Assembly: GCA_003164095.1 (NCBI GenBank)
Contig: PLRX01000089.1
Location: 1-64,000, forward strand
DNA: 64,000 nt
DNA from: Acidimicrobiaceae bacterium
GTDB taxonomy: Bacteria > Actinomycetota > Acidimicrobiia > Acidimicrobiales > RAAP-2
Reading direction: 5' to 3'
Shown: piece by piece, positions 7,240 through 15,339 of the stretch
How positions within the stretch are numbered: the stretch's first letter is position 1
Layout: every line of letters begins with the position of its first letter
The notes under the pieces: generated by a model
Databases searched by the model: none
What the model saw: the letters and a program-made list of their open reading frames with translations, nothing else
What the model was told of the DNA's origin: nothing
Position numbers and translations under genes: made by a program

Positions 7240-8526
7240 TCACGCCGCGTCAGCCGCGCCGATGTCGATTGCTCGGGCCCACTCCGGGACGGACCCGCGC
7301 GGGTCCATCAGCCCGACGATCACGCGGATGCCCTTAGGCGCTGCCGCAGGCCATGGTGTGTGCCCGTCCGTCAGGACGACGATCAAGTCCGGCTTCGGGC
7401 GGAGCTCGGCCGCCTTGGCAAGCCCAACTCCCATGTCGGTTCCACCACCTCCGAGGAGGATGACGTCCTTGGCCTGCATCACCTTCTGCGCCTCGAAGGC
7501 CTCGGCATCGCAGCAGATGATGTCGAGCTGTCGACGTCCCACTCCCAGACTCCGGAGGACTCCGCCTACTTCCGCCAGGGACTGGGCGAGCATCCCGTCG
7601 TTCATGCTTCCCGAGGTGTCCAAGACCATGGCCACCTTCGGCAGAGGCTGGCGGAGACTCGGAAGGATCACGTCGCCCGAGATGGAGGACCGCCGAGATG
7701 GCTTGCGGTAGCTGAAGTCGACGCGACCGGCCACATCGGCCACGCCGCGACGCACTGCTGCAGCCAGTACCTGCTGCCATCGCACCGTCGGCTCGAGGAG
7801 TTCGCTGGCCCAGCGCTGCCAGCCGGCGGGCGTGTTCCCATAGAGCTGCTGGTGCTCTTTGATCTGCCGCGCGACCTCTCGCTCCAGGAGCTTCTGTGCT
7901 GCATCGGCGAGTCCTGAGCGATCGCTGTCCCAGGGCCGGCCCTGCCCGTCGCAGCCGCTCCCGCAATCTCCCTGGGACTGGTCATCCAGCCGCCCTGGTG
8001 GGAGCTGGAGATCCACAGCGCCCCCGAGGGCATCCCAATACTGTTCAGCGGTCCAACCGTCAGCGAGGCCAAGGGCGTGCGGAGTGACCGCGCCGTCCGG
8101 TCTCTTGGTTGTCCCAGCGACCAGATCATCGTTGATCTCCGCATCGGCCGCAGTGTTCCAACGTCGTTGGTCGGGATTGCCCTCGCTGACTGGTGCTTGA
8201 TGGCCGGACACCTCCCGGCATGGGAAGCGATCGCCATGGTGACGGAGCAAATGGCTGACCTGGTGGATCAACCAGAACCCCGTGGTCGGCACGTCCAACT
8301 CACTCATGACCTCAGGATCGAGGTACACATGCCACGACTGGTCGACGGGCAGCGCAGAGAGATCAAGTCGCTGGTCCGGGTGAAGGTCTAACTGGTCGAC
8401 GACGATGGGTTCGAGGGACAACAGAGCGCTCGCCATGTACGGCACCTGGTGCGCCGCCCACACGCGTGCGGCGGCCCACAGCCGCCGTTCTGTGGGACCC
8501 AACATGTCAAGCGATCCCTGTTTCAC
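7240..8526 (-). CDS. VWA-like protein with degenerate metallopeptidase domain (DUF2201-like)
   Basis: A 428-residue protein. The N-terminal part (about 10-230) resembles the putative metallopeptidase domain of DUF2201 proteins; its zinc motif reads HQVSH (88-92) in place of HExxH, so the catalytic Glu is lost. The C-terminal part (about 295-428) is a von Willebrand A-like domain with a complete MIDAS start, DTSGSM (303-308), and a later TDGH. VWA proteins of this type work with MoxR ATPases as chaperone or metal-insertion pairs. GTG at 8526 has GGGGAGGGG upstream and overlaps the moxR stop by 20 bases; an ATG at 8505 is the alternative start. Confidence 0.85.
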   Translation of the reverse strand: MKQGSLDMLGPTERRLWAAARVWAAHQVPYMASALLSLEPIVVDQLDLHPDQRLDLSALPVDQSWHVYLDPEVMSELDVPTTGFWLIHQVSHLLRHHGDRFPCREVSGHQAPVSEGNPDQRRWNTAADAEINDDLVAGTTKRPDGAVTPHALGLADGWTAEQYWDALGGAVDLQLPPGRLDDQSQGDCGSGCDGQGRPWDSDRSGLADAAQKLLEREVARQIKEHQQLYGNTPAGWQRWASELLEPTVRWQQVLAAAVRRGVADVAGRVDFSYRKPSRRSSISGDVILPSLRQPLPKVAMVLDTSGSMNDGMLAQSLAEVGGVLRSLGVGRRQLDIICCDAEAFEAQKVMQAKDVILLGGGGTDMGVGLAKAAELRPKPDLIVVLTDGHTPWPAAAPKGIRVIVGLMDPRGSVPEWARAIDIGAADAA

Positions 8527-9619
8527 CTGGCCCCTCCCCGCTCAGAAGTCCTGCCGCTCGCAGGACGGGAGCGATCTCCAAGAGTCCACTCGGGAGCTCC
8601 GCTCCATCCGGGCGTGCTCCGGCCAACGCGCGCGCCGCCAGCGTGGCCACATCGGGTGCTTTCACGGCCACTCTCGCCACAACGCGCCATGCCGCGCTCC
8701 AGGATGCCGCATCCCCGTGGGCAATGGCGACGGTGGCGACAGCCGTCAAGACTGCGAAGGCTCGGTCGCTTCGTTCGGGAAGTTCGAAGCCGTCCGGATC
8801 GGCCAGGACCGCCTCAGGATCAGGCAAGTCCATGTTGGCCAGCCACGATAGGAACTCGATACCGGCGCCCTCGCCGACCGCGCCGATGACCAGGTGCATC
8901 CGGGCGCTTTCCGATGCGCCCACGGCATCACAGGTGGCGAGCAGCGTGGCCACCGAATCCCAGCTGCGAGGGCTCGGCCATCCTCGTCCAGCCTGATCGG
9001 CGATCTGGGGCACCTGGAGTGCCAGTGCCGGCCGCACCTCCAGAAACGCTCCGACGGCCGCCCTCACGGCCAGAGTCTGGGCATCGGACGGCGTGTGCCC
9101 CTCAAATACGGGCGGCGCACCGAAGCCCATGGCGATGCCCTTGGCCACGGCCTTCGCATCAACAGGCCAGTCCAGGTGGACCAGGCGATTCGCCAGGGGT
9201 GCTGACAGCTGCCATCCGTCGGCCGCCTCCTCGGGGGGATTGGCAGCTGCCACCACGCGGACGCTCTCGGGAAGGGCGAGATCGCCGACCACCCGCTCAA
9301 GCACGACCCGAAGCATTGCCGCCTGCACTGCGGGCGGGGCTGTCGTCAACTCGTCCAAGAAGAGCAGGCCGTGACCGGACGCGGCCAGCCTCCTCGCCCA
9401 GAGCGGCGGTGCCATCTGGACGGCCCCATCGATCACAACCGGTAGGCCGGCAAAGTCGGCAGGCTCGCGGATAGAGCCGATCACGACTTCGGTCGGCCAG
9501 CCAAGGGCCTCACCGAGAGCGCGTACGACCGATGTCTTGCCCGTGCCAGGACTCCCCCAGAGAAGAACCGGTACACCCGCCTGGACCGAGATGGACAGGG
9601 CCTCACTCACTGATGACAC
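8507..9619 (-). CDS. MoxR-family AAA+ ATPase
   Basis: A 370-residue AAA+ protein of the MoxR branch: Walker A GSPGTGKT (22-29), Walker B LLFLDEL (85-91), sensor-like Asn in AAANPPEE near residue 126, and an arginine-finger region around ANRLVHLDW. It is a cytosolic ATP-driven remodelling factor whose partner is the VWA protein encoded immediately downstream with overlap. First gene of the leftward three-gene operon. MoxR/VWA sets have been described both as maturation chaperones and as cores of NTP-dependent conflict systems; the position in a mobile element next to a ubiquitin-like operon favours the latter, without proof. Confidence 0.9.
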   Translation of the reverse strand: MSSVSEALSISVQAGVPVLLWGSPGTGKTSVVRALGEALGWPTEVVIGSIREPADFAGLPVVIDGAVQMAPPLWARRLAASGHGLLFLDELTTAPPAVQAAMLRVVLERVVGDLALPESVRVVAAANPPEEAADGWQLSAPLANRLVHLDWPVDAKAVAKGIAMGFGAPPVFEGHTPSDAQTLAVRAAVGAFLEVRPALALQVPQIADQAGRGWPSPRSWDSVATLLATCDAVGASESARMHLVIGAVGEGAGIEFLSWLANMDLPDPEAVLADPDGFELPERSDRAFAVLTAVATVAIAHGDAASWSAAWRVVARVAVKAPDVATLAARALAGARPDGAELPSGLLEIAPVLRAAGLLSGEGPGETGIA

Positions 9620-9829
9620 GTCGATCGCAACTCACCTCCACTGCCCATTGTTCCAGATGCATGGCTTGAACCGTCCTGAACAGGGCAGCGTGCATTGCAT
9701 TCTGAATGTCAGGGGATTCCGCCGCTCCGTCTCGGTGATGACACCGGGGCTGCGATCACACTGACCTGGGCGTTCACCGAATCGGGTCGGCTTTAGGCGG
9801 AGACTCGCGGAGCCTCGGTCAATAAGACA

Positions 9830-10690
9830 TCAAGAGCTCGGCGAGTCGGCTTTGAGCGAGTACACGATCGTGACCTGGGCGCTGGCCTGTTGGGACCCCA
9901 CTTCCAGAGGAACGGCGGACGACTGGGCGGAGGTCCCCGCGGCGGAGTTGAAACCCGGGCTGGGCTGTGAGATTGGCGTCGTGTCTGTCAGCGAGCACAC
10001 CGGTCCGAGCCGTTCACTTGCGGATGCGGCCATAGTTTGGGCGTGGCTCACCGCCTGGTGAACTGCATCGGTCCGGGCATGGTCCTCGAGATTTCGGGTG
10101 TCCTTGATCGAGAAGGTTGCGGAGTTGATCTGGCCAGCATTCCCGGCGGCCCCGGAGACCGCGTCGATAACACTCCCAGCGGATGCAAGGTTGGTGATCA
10201 TTGCGGTGACGCTGTTATTGACGCCGTACCCGGTGAGCACCTCAGTTCCGTTCTTGAGTGTGTAGTTCGGTTGGACGCTTAGACCTGTCGTCTGGATGTT
10301 CTGTTTCGTCACCCCGCCGGCAGCGAAGGCCGCGATCACCGCCGCCGCAGCGGTGTTGTTGGACGCCAGGGCGGCCTGGGCCGTTGCCCCGGTCGTCGAG
10401 ATGGTGATGTCCACCGTGAGGGTGTCGGGAGTACCGGTCGCAACACCGGTTCCCTGAACCGTCAGCTTCGCTGAATTGGGGGAGCACCCCGGCACGCTCG
10501 CAGTCGAAGTGCTCCCTGTCGCACATCCGGTCGCAACGACGCCGGCCAGACCGACGGCGGCGATACCAACCGCGACGAAGTGATGGCGTCGCCCTGCAGT
10601 GCGTATCCGGGCAGGCACCTGAGCCTTAGTATCCGGGTCGACACCAGATCTACCTGGCACCTCAGATGTGTCGTCGGCGGTGTCGGACAT
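9830..10690 (-). CDS. SIMPL (DUF541) domain secreted or membrane-anchored protein
   Basis: A 286-residue protein with an N-terminal cytoplasmic stretch of about 35 residues, one hydrophobic helix ending in a possible lipobox (VVATGC), then a SIMPL/DUF541 domain (about 70-286) recognised by LTVQGTGVATGTPDTLTVDI and the later ITNLASAGSVIDAVSG region. SIMPL proteins are extracytoplasmic and mostly uncharacterised. ATG at 10690 is chosen because AAGGAA lies at good distance; the frame extends further upstream without support. It is 37 bp downstream of the anti-sigma-like gene on the same strand and is probably a target or part of that operon. Confidence 0.75.
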   Translation of the reverse strand: MSDTADDTSEVPGRSGVDPDTKAQVPARIRTAGRRHHFVAVGIAAVGLAGVVATGCATGSTSTASVPGCSPNSAKLTVQGTGVATGTPDTLTVDITISTTGATAQAALASNNTAAAAVIAAFAAGGVTKQNIQTTGLSVQPNYTLKNGTEVLTGYGVNNSVTAMITNLASAGSVIDAVSGAAGNAGQINSATFSIKDTRNLEDHARTDAVHQAVSHAQTMAASASERLGPVCSLTDTTPISQPSPGFNSAAGTSAQSSAVPLEVGSQQASAQVTIVYSLKADSPSS

Positions 10691-10727
10691 GCCAATTCCT
10701 TCTTTCTGTGCTCGGGAGTGGAATTGA

Positions 10728-11558
10728 TCAACGGGATACGACGACAACCATGAACCACTGGTTCGGGACCTCGGCACACGACGGGGAAACGGTCGTGGCC
10801 TGCTGGTGCGATGCGGGTGGACAGGCGCTGGCGAGGGTTGCCGTGATCACCACATCACCAGGCTTAATGGCTTCGAAGACTGAGCTGCCCGACTGTCTCG
10901 CTCCATTTCGGGCCCTTCCCACCGCCCGCATGACGCCCGGATGAGTTCGGGACACACTTACAGGTAGTTCCTGGTGGAGCGTTGCCGAGAGACTTGAGGC
11001 GGAGGCGACGATCGGTGCCCCCCAGGACCCCGCTTTCGTCGCGGGCAGGCTGAGAGTGACCCGCTGGCCAACCTTGACGGTGACCGATGCCGGGGACGAC
11101 GTGACACCCGACGCGCCTGCAGCGCTGTTGGCACTGGCGAATCCTTGGATGACGGCTGCGGTAGCGAAGAACGCCCCGGCGCACCGGGACACTCCCGATT
11201 CCACGCTCACGGAGACGCATTCCGACTCGGTGCCCGCCCCCGATGGAGTGCCCACACTTGACGAGGGTCCGGAGGTAGCGGTGGAGCCTCCCACTGTAGG
11301 CGTCGGCACACGCGGGCCGGAGCCCGATGCCACCCGATTGTCCGTTCTTGCCGTAGTGGAGAGCACGCCGGTTCCCACTACCACCGCGATGATCGCAGCC
11401 ACGGCGCACCCGATCGTCGCCACAGTGCGGTGTCGCTTCACACGACGACGGCTGACATCGCCCATGAGTTCATTCGCGGAAGACCCCTTCGGCTGCCATG
11501 CCGACGAAACTTCGTCCATGGCTCTACGGAGCCGCGAGTCCAAGTCATCGGTTGTCAT
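10728..11558 (-). CDS. Membrane protein, probable anti-sigma factor
   Basis: A 276-residue protein with a cytoplasmic N-terminus of about 45 residues, one membrane helix (about 46-68), a Ser/Thr/Gly-rich linker and an extracytoplasmic domain (about 110-276). Its start overlaps the sigma gene stop by ATGA, the usual arrangement of ECF sigma and cognate anti-sigma. The N-terminal part lacks an obvious HxxxCxxC zinc motif. The external domain presumably senses an envelope signal. Assignment rests on topology and position. Confidence 0.6.
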   Translation of the reverse strand: MTTDDLDSRLRRAMDEVSSAWQPKGSSANELMGDVSRRRVKRHRTVATIGCAVAAIIAVVVGTGVLSTTARTDNRVASGSGPRVPTPTVGGSTATSGPSSSVGTPSGAGTESECVSVSVESGVSRCAGAFFATAAVIQGFASANSAAGASGVTSSPASVTVKVGQRVTLSLPATKAGSWGAPIVASASSLSATLHQELPVSVSRTHPGVMRAVGRARNGARQSGSSVFEAIKPGDVVITATLASACPPASHQQATTVSPSCAEVPNQWFMVVVVSR

Positions 11559-12181
11559 AGCTCATCCCTTTCGAGGCTCATGGAGCCGAGCATCGCCGAC
11601 AAGGAGGCGCGTGCTTTCGCCAGCTGGGACTTCACGGTCCCCACGCTGCAGCTAAGAATCCTGGCGATCTCGGCTTCAGGAAGATCCTCGTAGTAGCGGA
11701 GGATCACCGTTTCGCGTTGACGGGGCGGGAGACCACGGACTGCATCCATGACAATGAGGGAGTCGTCCGACGCAAGGGTGGTATCGGTGTCCGATCCTTC
11801 CGTCGACTGGCGATCGGGATCACTTGCGTAGATCCTGCGATTTGACCGGTCCTCGGTGCCACGTCGGCGAAGCCGCGACCTACACAGGTTGATGACAGCC
11901 GTCCGGAGGTACCAATGGGCACGCTCAAGGTGTCGGATCCGCCACCAATTCGAGAATGTTCGCAGGAATGCCTCTTGGACGACCTCTTCGGCTCCTCCGC
12001 GGTCACCGAGCAGGAGCGCCGCCAAACGGCACAATCCGTCGTAGTGCGTGACGAATAGATCTGCGATCTGCTCGTCACGATCGGATCTGGAGTCGTTCAC
12101 CGCGACATTCGTCCGATGATGGGCCCCGGCACCCAATTCAGCATTTGCCAGCGCCGGCAGCGGAACTCCCATACCTTCCAC
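11555..12181 (-). CDS. ECF RNA polymerase sigma factor (SigE-like)
   Basis: Up to 208 residues. Sigma region 2 lies around DLFVTHYDGLCRLAALLLGD and the following EEVVQEAFLRTF; region 4 is the C-terminal part with LPPRQRETVILRYYEDLPEA and ILSCSVGTVKSQLAKA helix-turn-helix. It directs RNA polymerase to a small regulon, probably including its own operon with the anti-sigma-like and SIMPL genes. The real start may be GTG at 12100, since the first 27 residues precede the sigma fold. This is the last gene before the att site, so the regulon is part of the mobile element. Confidence 0.85.
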   Translation of the reverse strand: MEGMGVPLPALANAELGAGAHHRTNVAVNDSRSDRDEQIADLFVTHYDGLCRLAALLLGDRGGAEEVVQEAFLRTFSNWWRIRHLERAHWYLRTAVINLCRSRLRRRGTEDRSNRRIYASDPDRQSTEGSDTDTTLASDDSLIVMDAVRGLPPRQRETVILRYYEDLPEAEIARILSCSVGTVKSQLAKARASLSAMLGSMSLERDEL

Positions 12182-12764
12182 GACGCACGGGGGTCCGGAA
12201 ACGTTGCCCGCGACGTCACCAAAGGCACCTGGACACGCTCAGGCCTTCAGCCACGCATCACGTCGAGTCACCTGGAACAGCCAAGGCCGCCCACCTATTC
12301 GATGGTCCATCGTCCTGCACCATCTCATCCAGGTCCACTCGGATGGCGCGCCTGTCTCCCGGCGGGGGGAGGCAGGCGGCCCTGCTTCGGATCAAGGCAG
12401 GTGGCGGAACCCACTCCCCGAAGAGGTAAGCCCAACCTATCGTGTGCCGAAGTCAGTTGGCGAGCGAGTGGCACCAGGGGAGCCCAATCGATCGGAAGGT
12501 ACGGTACGCGCTGCTTGTGTGGTCGTAGCTCAGCGCTGACACCGCCGTAGGACAACAAGGGTTGATTCAAAACAGTCGGAGCCGGGCGCCAGTTGGGGGA
12601 CCTCAGTCCGCCATTCCTGAGGGCAATCAGCCAGATCCTGTCCTATAAAATGTCCTACAAACAGCGCCGTTAGCTGTCGTCGGATACCTTCCCCGTCGCC
12701 CATCATCGCAGGTCAGAACGTTGCGCACCGTCCGATGTCTGCCATAACGTAGCCTTGGGACGAA
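12182..12764. other. Non-coding stretch at the end of the mobile element
   Basis: No gene is supported; the open frames here are Arg/Pro/Ser-rich shadows. The stretch separates the sigma factor gene from the tRNA fragment. Its right part contains three copies of TGTCCTA described separately. No integrase or excisionase gene is found on this side. Confidence 0.5.
12548..12657. repeat. TGTCCTA repeats near the att site
   Basis: TGTCCTA occurs at 12639-12645 and 12651-12657, exactly 12 bp apart, and in reverse orientation at 12548-12554. Short direct and inverted repeats 100-250 bp inside the core site are the usual arrangement of integrase or excisionase arm-binding sites. The assignment is inferred from position and spacing. 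Confidence 0.4.
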
Positions 12765-12806
12765 CTGATAATGCTGAGGTCACAAGTTCGATTCTTGTTA
12801 GCCCCA
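12765..12806 (+). other. tRNA-Ile(GAT) 3' fragment, probable attR of integrative element
   Basis: The sequence reads as the 3' half of a tRNA: anticodon loop CTGATAA (anticodon GAT), stem strand TGCTG, variable region, T-arm with ACAAG/CTTGT stem and TTCGATT loop, acceptor strand TAGCCCC and discriminator A. The matching 5' half (GGGGCTA..., D-arm and the CAGCA stem strand) is absent upstream. A 3'-half copy of a tRNA is what a tyrosine recombinase leaves at the distal end of an element integrated into that tRNA. The intact tRNA-Ile should be at the other end, left of this window. Confidence 0.75.
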
Positions 12807-12939
12807 CTCGATTTTCCCTGATCAGCACCAGTTGCTGCGGAAGAGCCGCTCAGCGGATCCGACTCCATGCCCCGGGGTGCGGCTGGCAGTCCAGGATCCC
12901 GGTCGTCGACCGTCACGGCGTCAGGATTAGGGTCCGCCC

Positions 12940-13563
12940 ATGGCCCCGGCACGCGAGTTCGTCCTTTTCGACCTGGGTGGTGTCCTGGTCGAATTGCGGG
13001 GCGTGACGACGATGCCCGAATTCGCCGGGATCGACGACGAGCAGGAGCTGTGGCGCCGTTGGCTCGGCTGCAGGTGGGTCCGCCGGTTGGAGAGCGGGGA
13101 CTGCGACCCCGAAGCATTCGCCCAGGATGTGGTCGACGACTGGCACCTGGCGGTTGGGCCCGAGGAATTCCTGGCGATGTTCGCATCGTGGCCGGTAGGG
13201 CCGTTGGTCGGGGCAGAGGACCTGGTGCGACGGACAGCTGCGGAGGTGCCCGTCGGGTGTCTCTCCAACACGAACGTGCTCCATTGGGACGGCAACGCCG
13301 AGCACTGGCCGTTGATGGAGGTGTTCGCTCACCGGTTCCTGTCACACCGAATGGGCGAGGTGAAGCCCGACGCCGTGGCGTTCGCCCGAGTCGCCGAGGA
13401 ACTGGCACTCCCGACCGACCGGATCCTGCTCCTGGACGACAACCAGGTGAACGTCGACGGGGCGCGTGCCGCCGGCTTCCAGGCGGAGCGGGTGCTCGGC
13501 GTAGGCGAGGCCCACCGTGTGTTGGGACTGGCCAGAGTGCTCCATCGCGGTCCTCAGGGCTGA
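12940..13563 (+). CDS. HAD-IA family phosphatase (YihX-like)
   Basis: A 207-residue HAD hydrolase with a small helical cap. Motif I is FDLGGVLVE (nucleophile Asp; the usual second Asp is Gly, as in YihX-like sugar-phosphate phosphatases), motif II is SNT near residue 109, motif III Lys is in GEVKPD and motif IV is LLLDDNQVNV. It probably acts on a small phosphorylated metabolite. It is the first gene to the right of the att fragment, so it marks the host chromosome. Confidence 0.8.
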   Translation: MAPAREFVLFDLGGVLVELRGVTTMPEFAGIDDEQELWRRWLGCRWVRRLESGDCDPEAFAQDVVDDWHLAVGPEEFLAMFASWPVGPLVGAEDLVRRTAAEVPVGCLSNTNVLHWDGNAEHWPLMEVFAHRFLSHRMGEVKPDAVAFARVAEELALPTDRILLLDDNQVNVDGARAAGFQAERVLGVGEAHRVLGLARVLHRGPQG

Positions 13564-13767
13564 AGGGACCGTATCGGTAGGTCGGGGCACTGCCGTGTCT
13601 GCCGGCGCGCCACCGGGGCCAGGGTGACTATCCGGACGTCCCGGACTTGGGTGGCCCGAGCCCGATGAAGGCGGGCGCCCGGTCCGCATGCCCGGGCGGG
13701 CAGGGCGGCGCCTCGGGCGTTCGACCGGTCTCCTGCGGGACCCTGACGCCGAGCAGTCGTCCCCACG

Positions 13768-15339
13768 TCACAGCAGGCTGGGAATCACGGCCTCCACCAC
13801 GCTGGGCCCCGGGGTGGCGAGGGCACGCCCCAGTTCGTCGGCGAATTGCTCGGTCGTCTCGGCCCGGGCAGCGTGGAGCCCGAGGCCCTGGGCCAGTGGG
13901 ACGAACCCGATGTCAGGACGACCCAGGTCGAGCATGTCGCGGGCACGCGGCCCGGGCTCGGCGGCACCCACCCGGTCGAGCTCCATGTTCAGCACGGCGT
14001 AGGAGTGGTTGTTGAGGATGACGGTGGTCACGTCGAGGCCCTCGCGGGCCATGGTCCACCACGCCTGGATCGTGTAGAGGGCGCTGCCGTCGGCCTCGAG
14101 CGCCACCACCCTGCGGCTCCGGTCGGCAACGGCGGCGCCGACGGCCACCGGTAGGCCCTGTCCGATGGCCCCGCCGGTCAGGCACAACCAGTCGTGGGGC
14201 GGAGCGCCGGCCGTGGCTCCCGGGGCGAACAGACCAGAGGTGTTCCCCTCGTCGGACACCACCGCCCCCTCGGGGAGCAGCGCACCGAGCGTTTGGCACA
14301 CGGTCTGGGCCGACAACGCGCCGGTGGCCGGTGCGGGCCGCTCGGCCTGTTGGCGTGGTGCGGCCCCGGCCGTGGCGCCGACCAGGTCGGCCAGGGCGTC
14401 GACGGCCCCTGGCAGATCGTCGCCCGGGCCCGCCACCGGGTGCACGGTGCACCCGGTGGGCACCAGGTCACTCGGCTTACCCGGATAGGCGAAGAAGGAG
14501 ACCGGCGACTTGCCGTCGAGGAGGATCAGGTGGCGGATGCCGTCGAGGCGCATCATCGCGAACTCCGCCAGGTAGCCGAGGCGCTCCACCGGCGGACGAC
14601 CGGCACCCCGCTCGAGCTTCGCCGGGAACGTCTCGCACAGGAGCTCGGCGCCGGTCGAGGTGGCCAGATCGGCGACTGCGTCGAGCAGGGGGCCCGAGCA
14701 CGCGCGGCCGCCGATGAAGACGGCGCAGCGCTCGCCCGAGCGGAGGGCCGCCGCAGCCGCCTCGAGTACGTCCTGGTCGGGGGCGGTGCCGCCACCGGGG
14801 CCGGTGCCCACGCCGCCCGACGCATCCACGGGCACGCCGCCCTCCGACCACGAGACGTCGGCCGGGAGGATCAGGGTGGCCACAGCCCCGGGCGGCCCGA
14901 AGGCGGCGGCCAGGGTGTCCCGGGCGTCCGCGCCGACCTGTTCGGTCGACTCGGTGGTCCGGACGAACCTGGAGACGTTGCGGGCGACGGTGGCGATGTC
15001 CGACTGGAGCTGGGCGTCATACGGGCGGTGGGACAGGGCGTGGTCGCCCACGATGTTCACGACGGGGCTGTGGGCGCGGCGGGCATTGTGGAGGTTGGCG
15101 AGTCCGTTCCCCAGTCCGGGCCCGAGATGGAGGAGGGTGGACGCGGGCCGTCCGGCCACGCGGGCGTACCCGTCGGCGGCACCGGTGGCCACCCCCTCGA
15201 AGAGCGCGAGCACCCCGTGCATGCCCGGCTCGTCGTCGAGGGCGGCGACGAAGTGCATCTCCGAGGTGCCCGGGTTCATGAAGCAGGTGTCGACACCGTG
15301 GGCGGTGAGCGTGCGGATGAGGGACCGGGCACCGTTCAC
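13768..15339 (-). CDS. Thiamine-pyrophosphate enzyme (acetolactate synthase large-subunit-like)
   Basis: A 523-residue TPP enzyme. The N-terminal Pyr domain carries the catalytic Glu in ALFEGVATGAADGYARV (about 48), the central domain is degenerate in nucleotide contacts, and the C-terminal PP domain has the Mg/TPP motif GDG-like region LEADGSALYTIQAWW followed by NNHSY. Similar proteins annotate as acetolactate synthase large subunit or benzoylformate-decarboxylase-like; no small subunit is encoded here. It overlaps the upstream FAD dehydrogenase by ATGA, which suggests a joint pathway in 2-hydroxy- or 2-oxo-acid metabolism. Confidence 0.75.
   Translation of the reverse strand: MNGARSLIRTLTAHGVDTCFMNPGTSEMHFVAALDDEPGMHGVLALFEGVATGAADGYARVAGRPASTLLHLGPGLGNGLANLHNARRAHSPVVNIVGDHALSHRPYDAQLQSDIATVARNVSRFVRTTESTEQVGADARDTLAAAFGPPGAVATLILPADVSWSEGGVPVDASGGVGTGPGGGTAPDQDVLEAAAAALRSGERCAVFIGGRACSGPLLDAVADLATSTGAELLCETFPAKLERGAGRPPVERLGYLAEFAMMRLDGIRHLILLDGKSPVSFFAYPGKPSDLVPTGCTVHPVAGPGDDLPGAVDALADLVGATAGAAPRQQAERPAPATGALSAQTVCQTLGALLPEGAVVSDEGNTSGLFAPGATAGAPPHDWLCLTGGAIGQGLPVAVGAAVADRSRRVVALEADGSALYTIQAWWTMAREGLDVTTVILNNHSYAVLNMELDRVGAAEPGPRARDMLDLGRPDIGFVPLAQGLGLHAARAETTEQFADELGRALATPGPSVVEAVIPSLL

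Noticed and set aside
12116-12550. Frames of 80-144 codons between the sigma factor and the att fragment, considered as integrase or excisionase
   Set aside because: Arg/Pro/Ser-rich, no recombinase R-H-R-Y or HTH pattern, mutually overlapping shadows.
12731-12806. A complete tRNA-Ile gene
   Set aside because: The 5' acceptor strand, D-arm and 5' anticodon stem are missing; only the 3' half fits.
12713-13408. Minus-strand frame ending in a peptide read through the tRNA fragment
   Set aside because: It is the reverse complement of the tRNA-Ile 3' half and of the HAD gene; such peptides are common mis-annotations.
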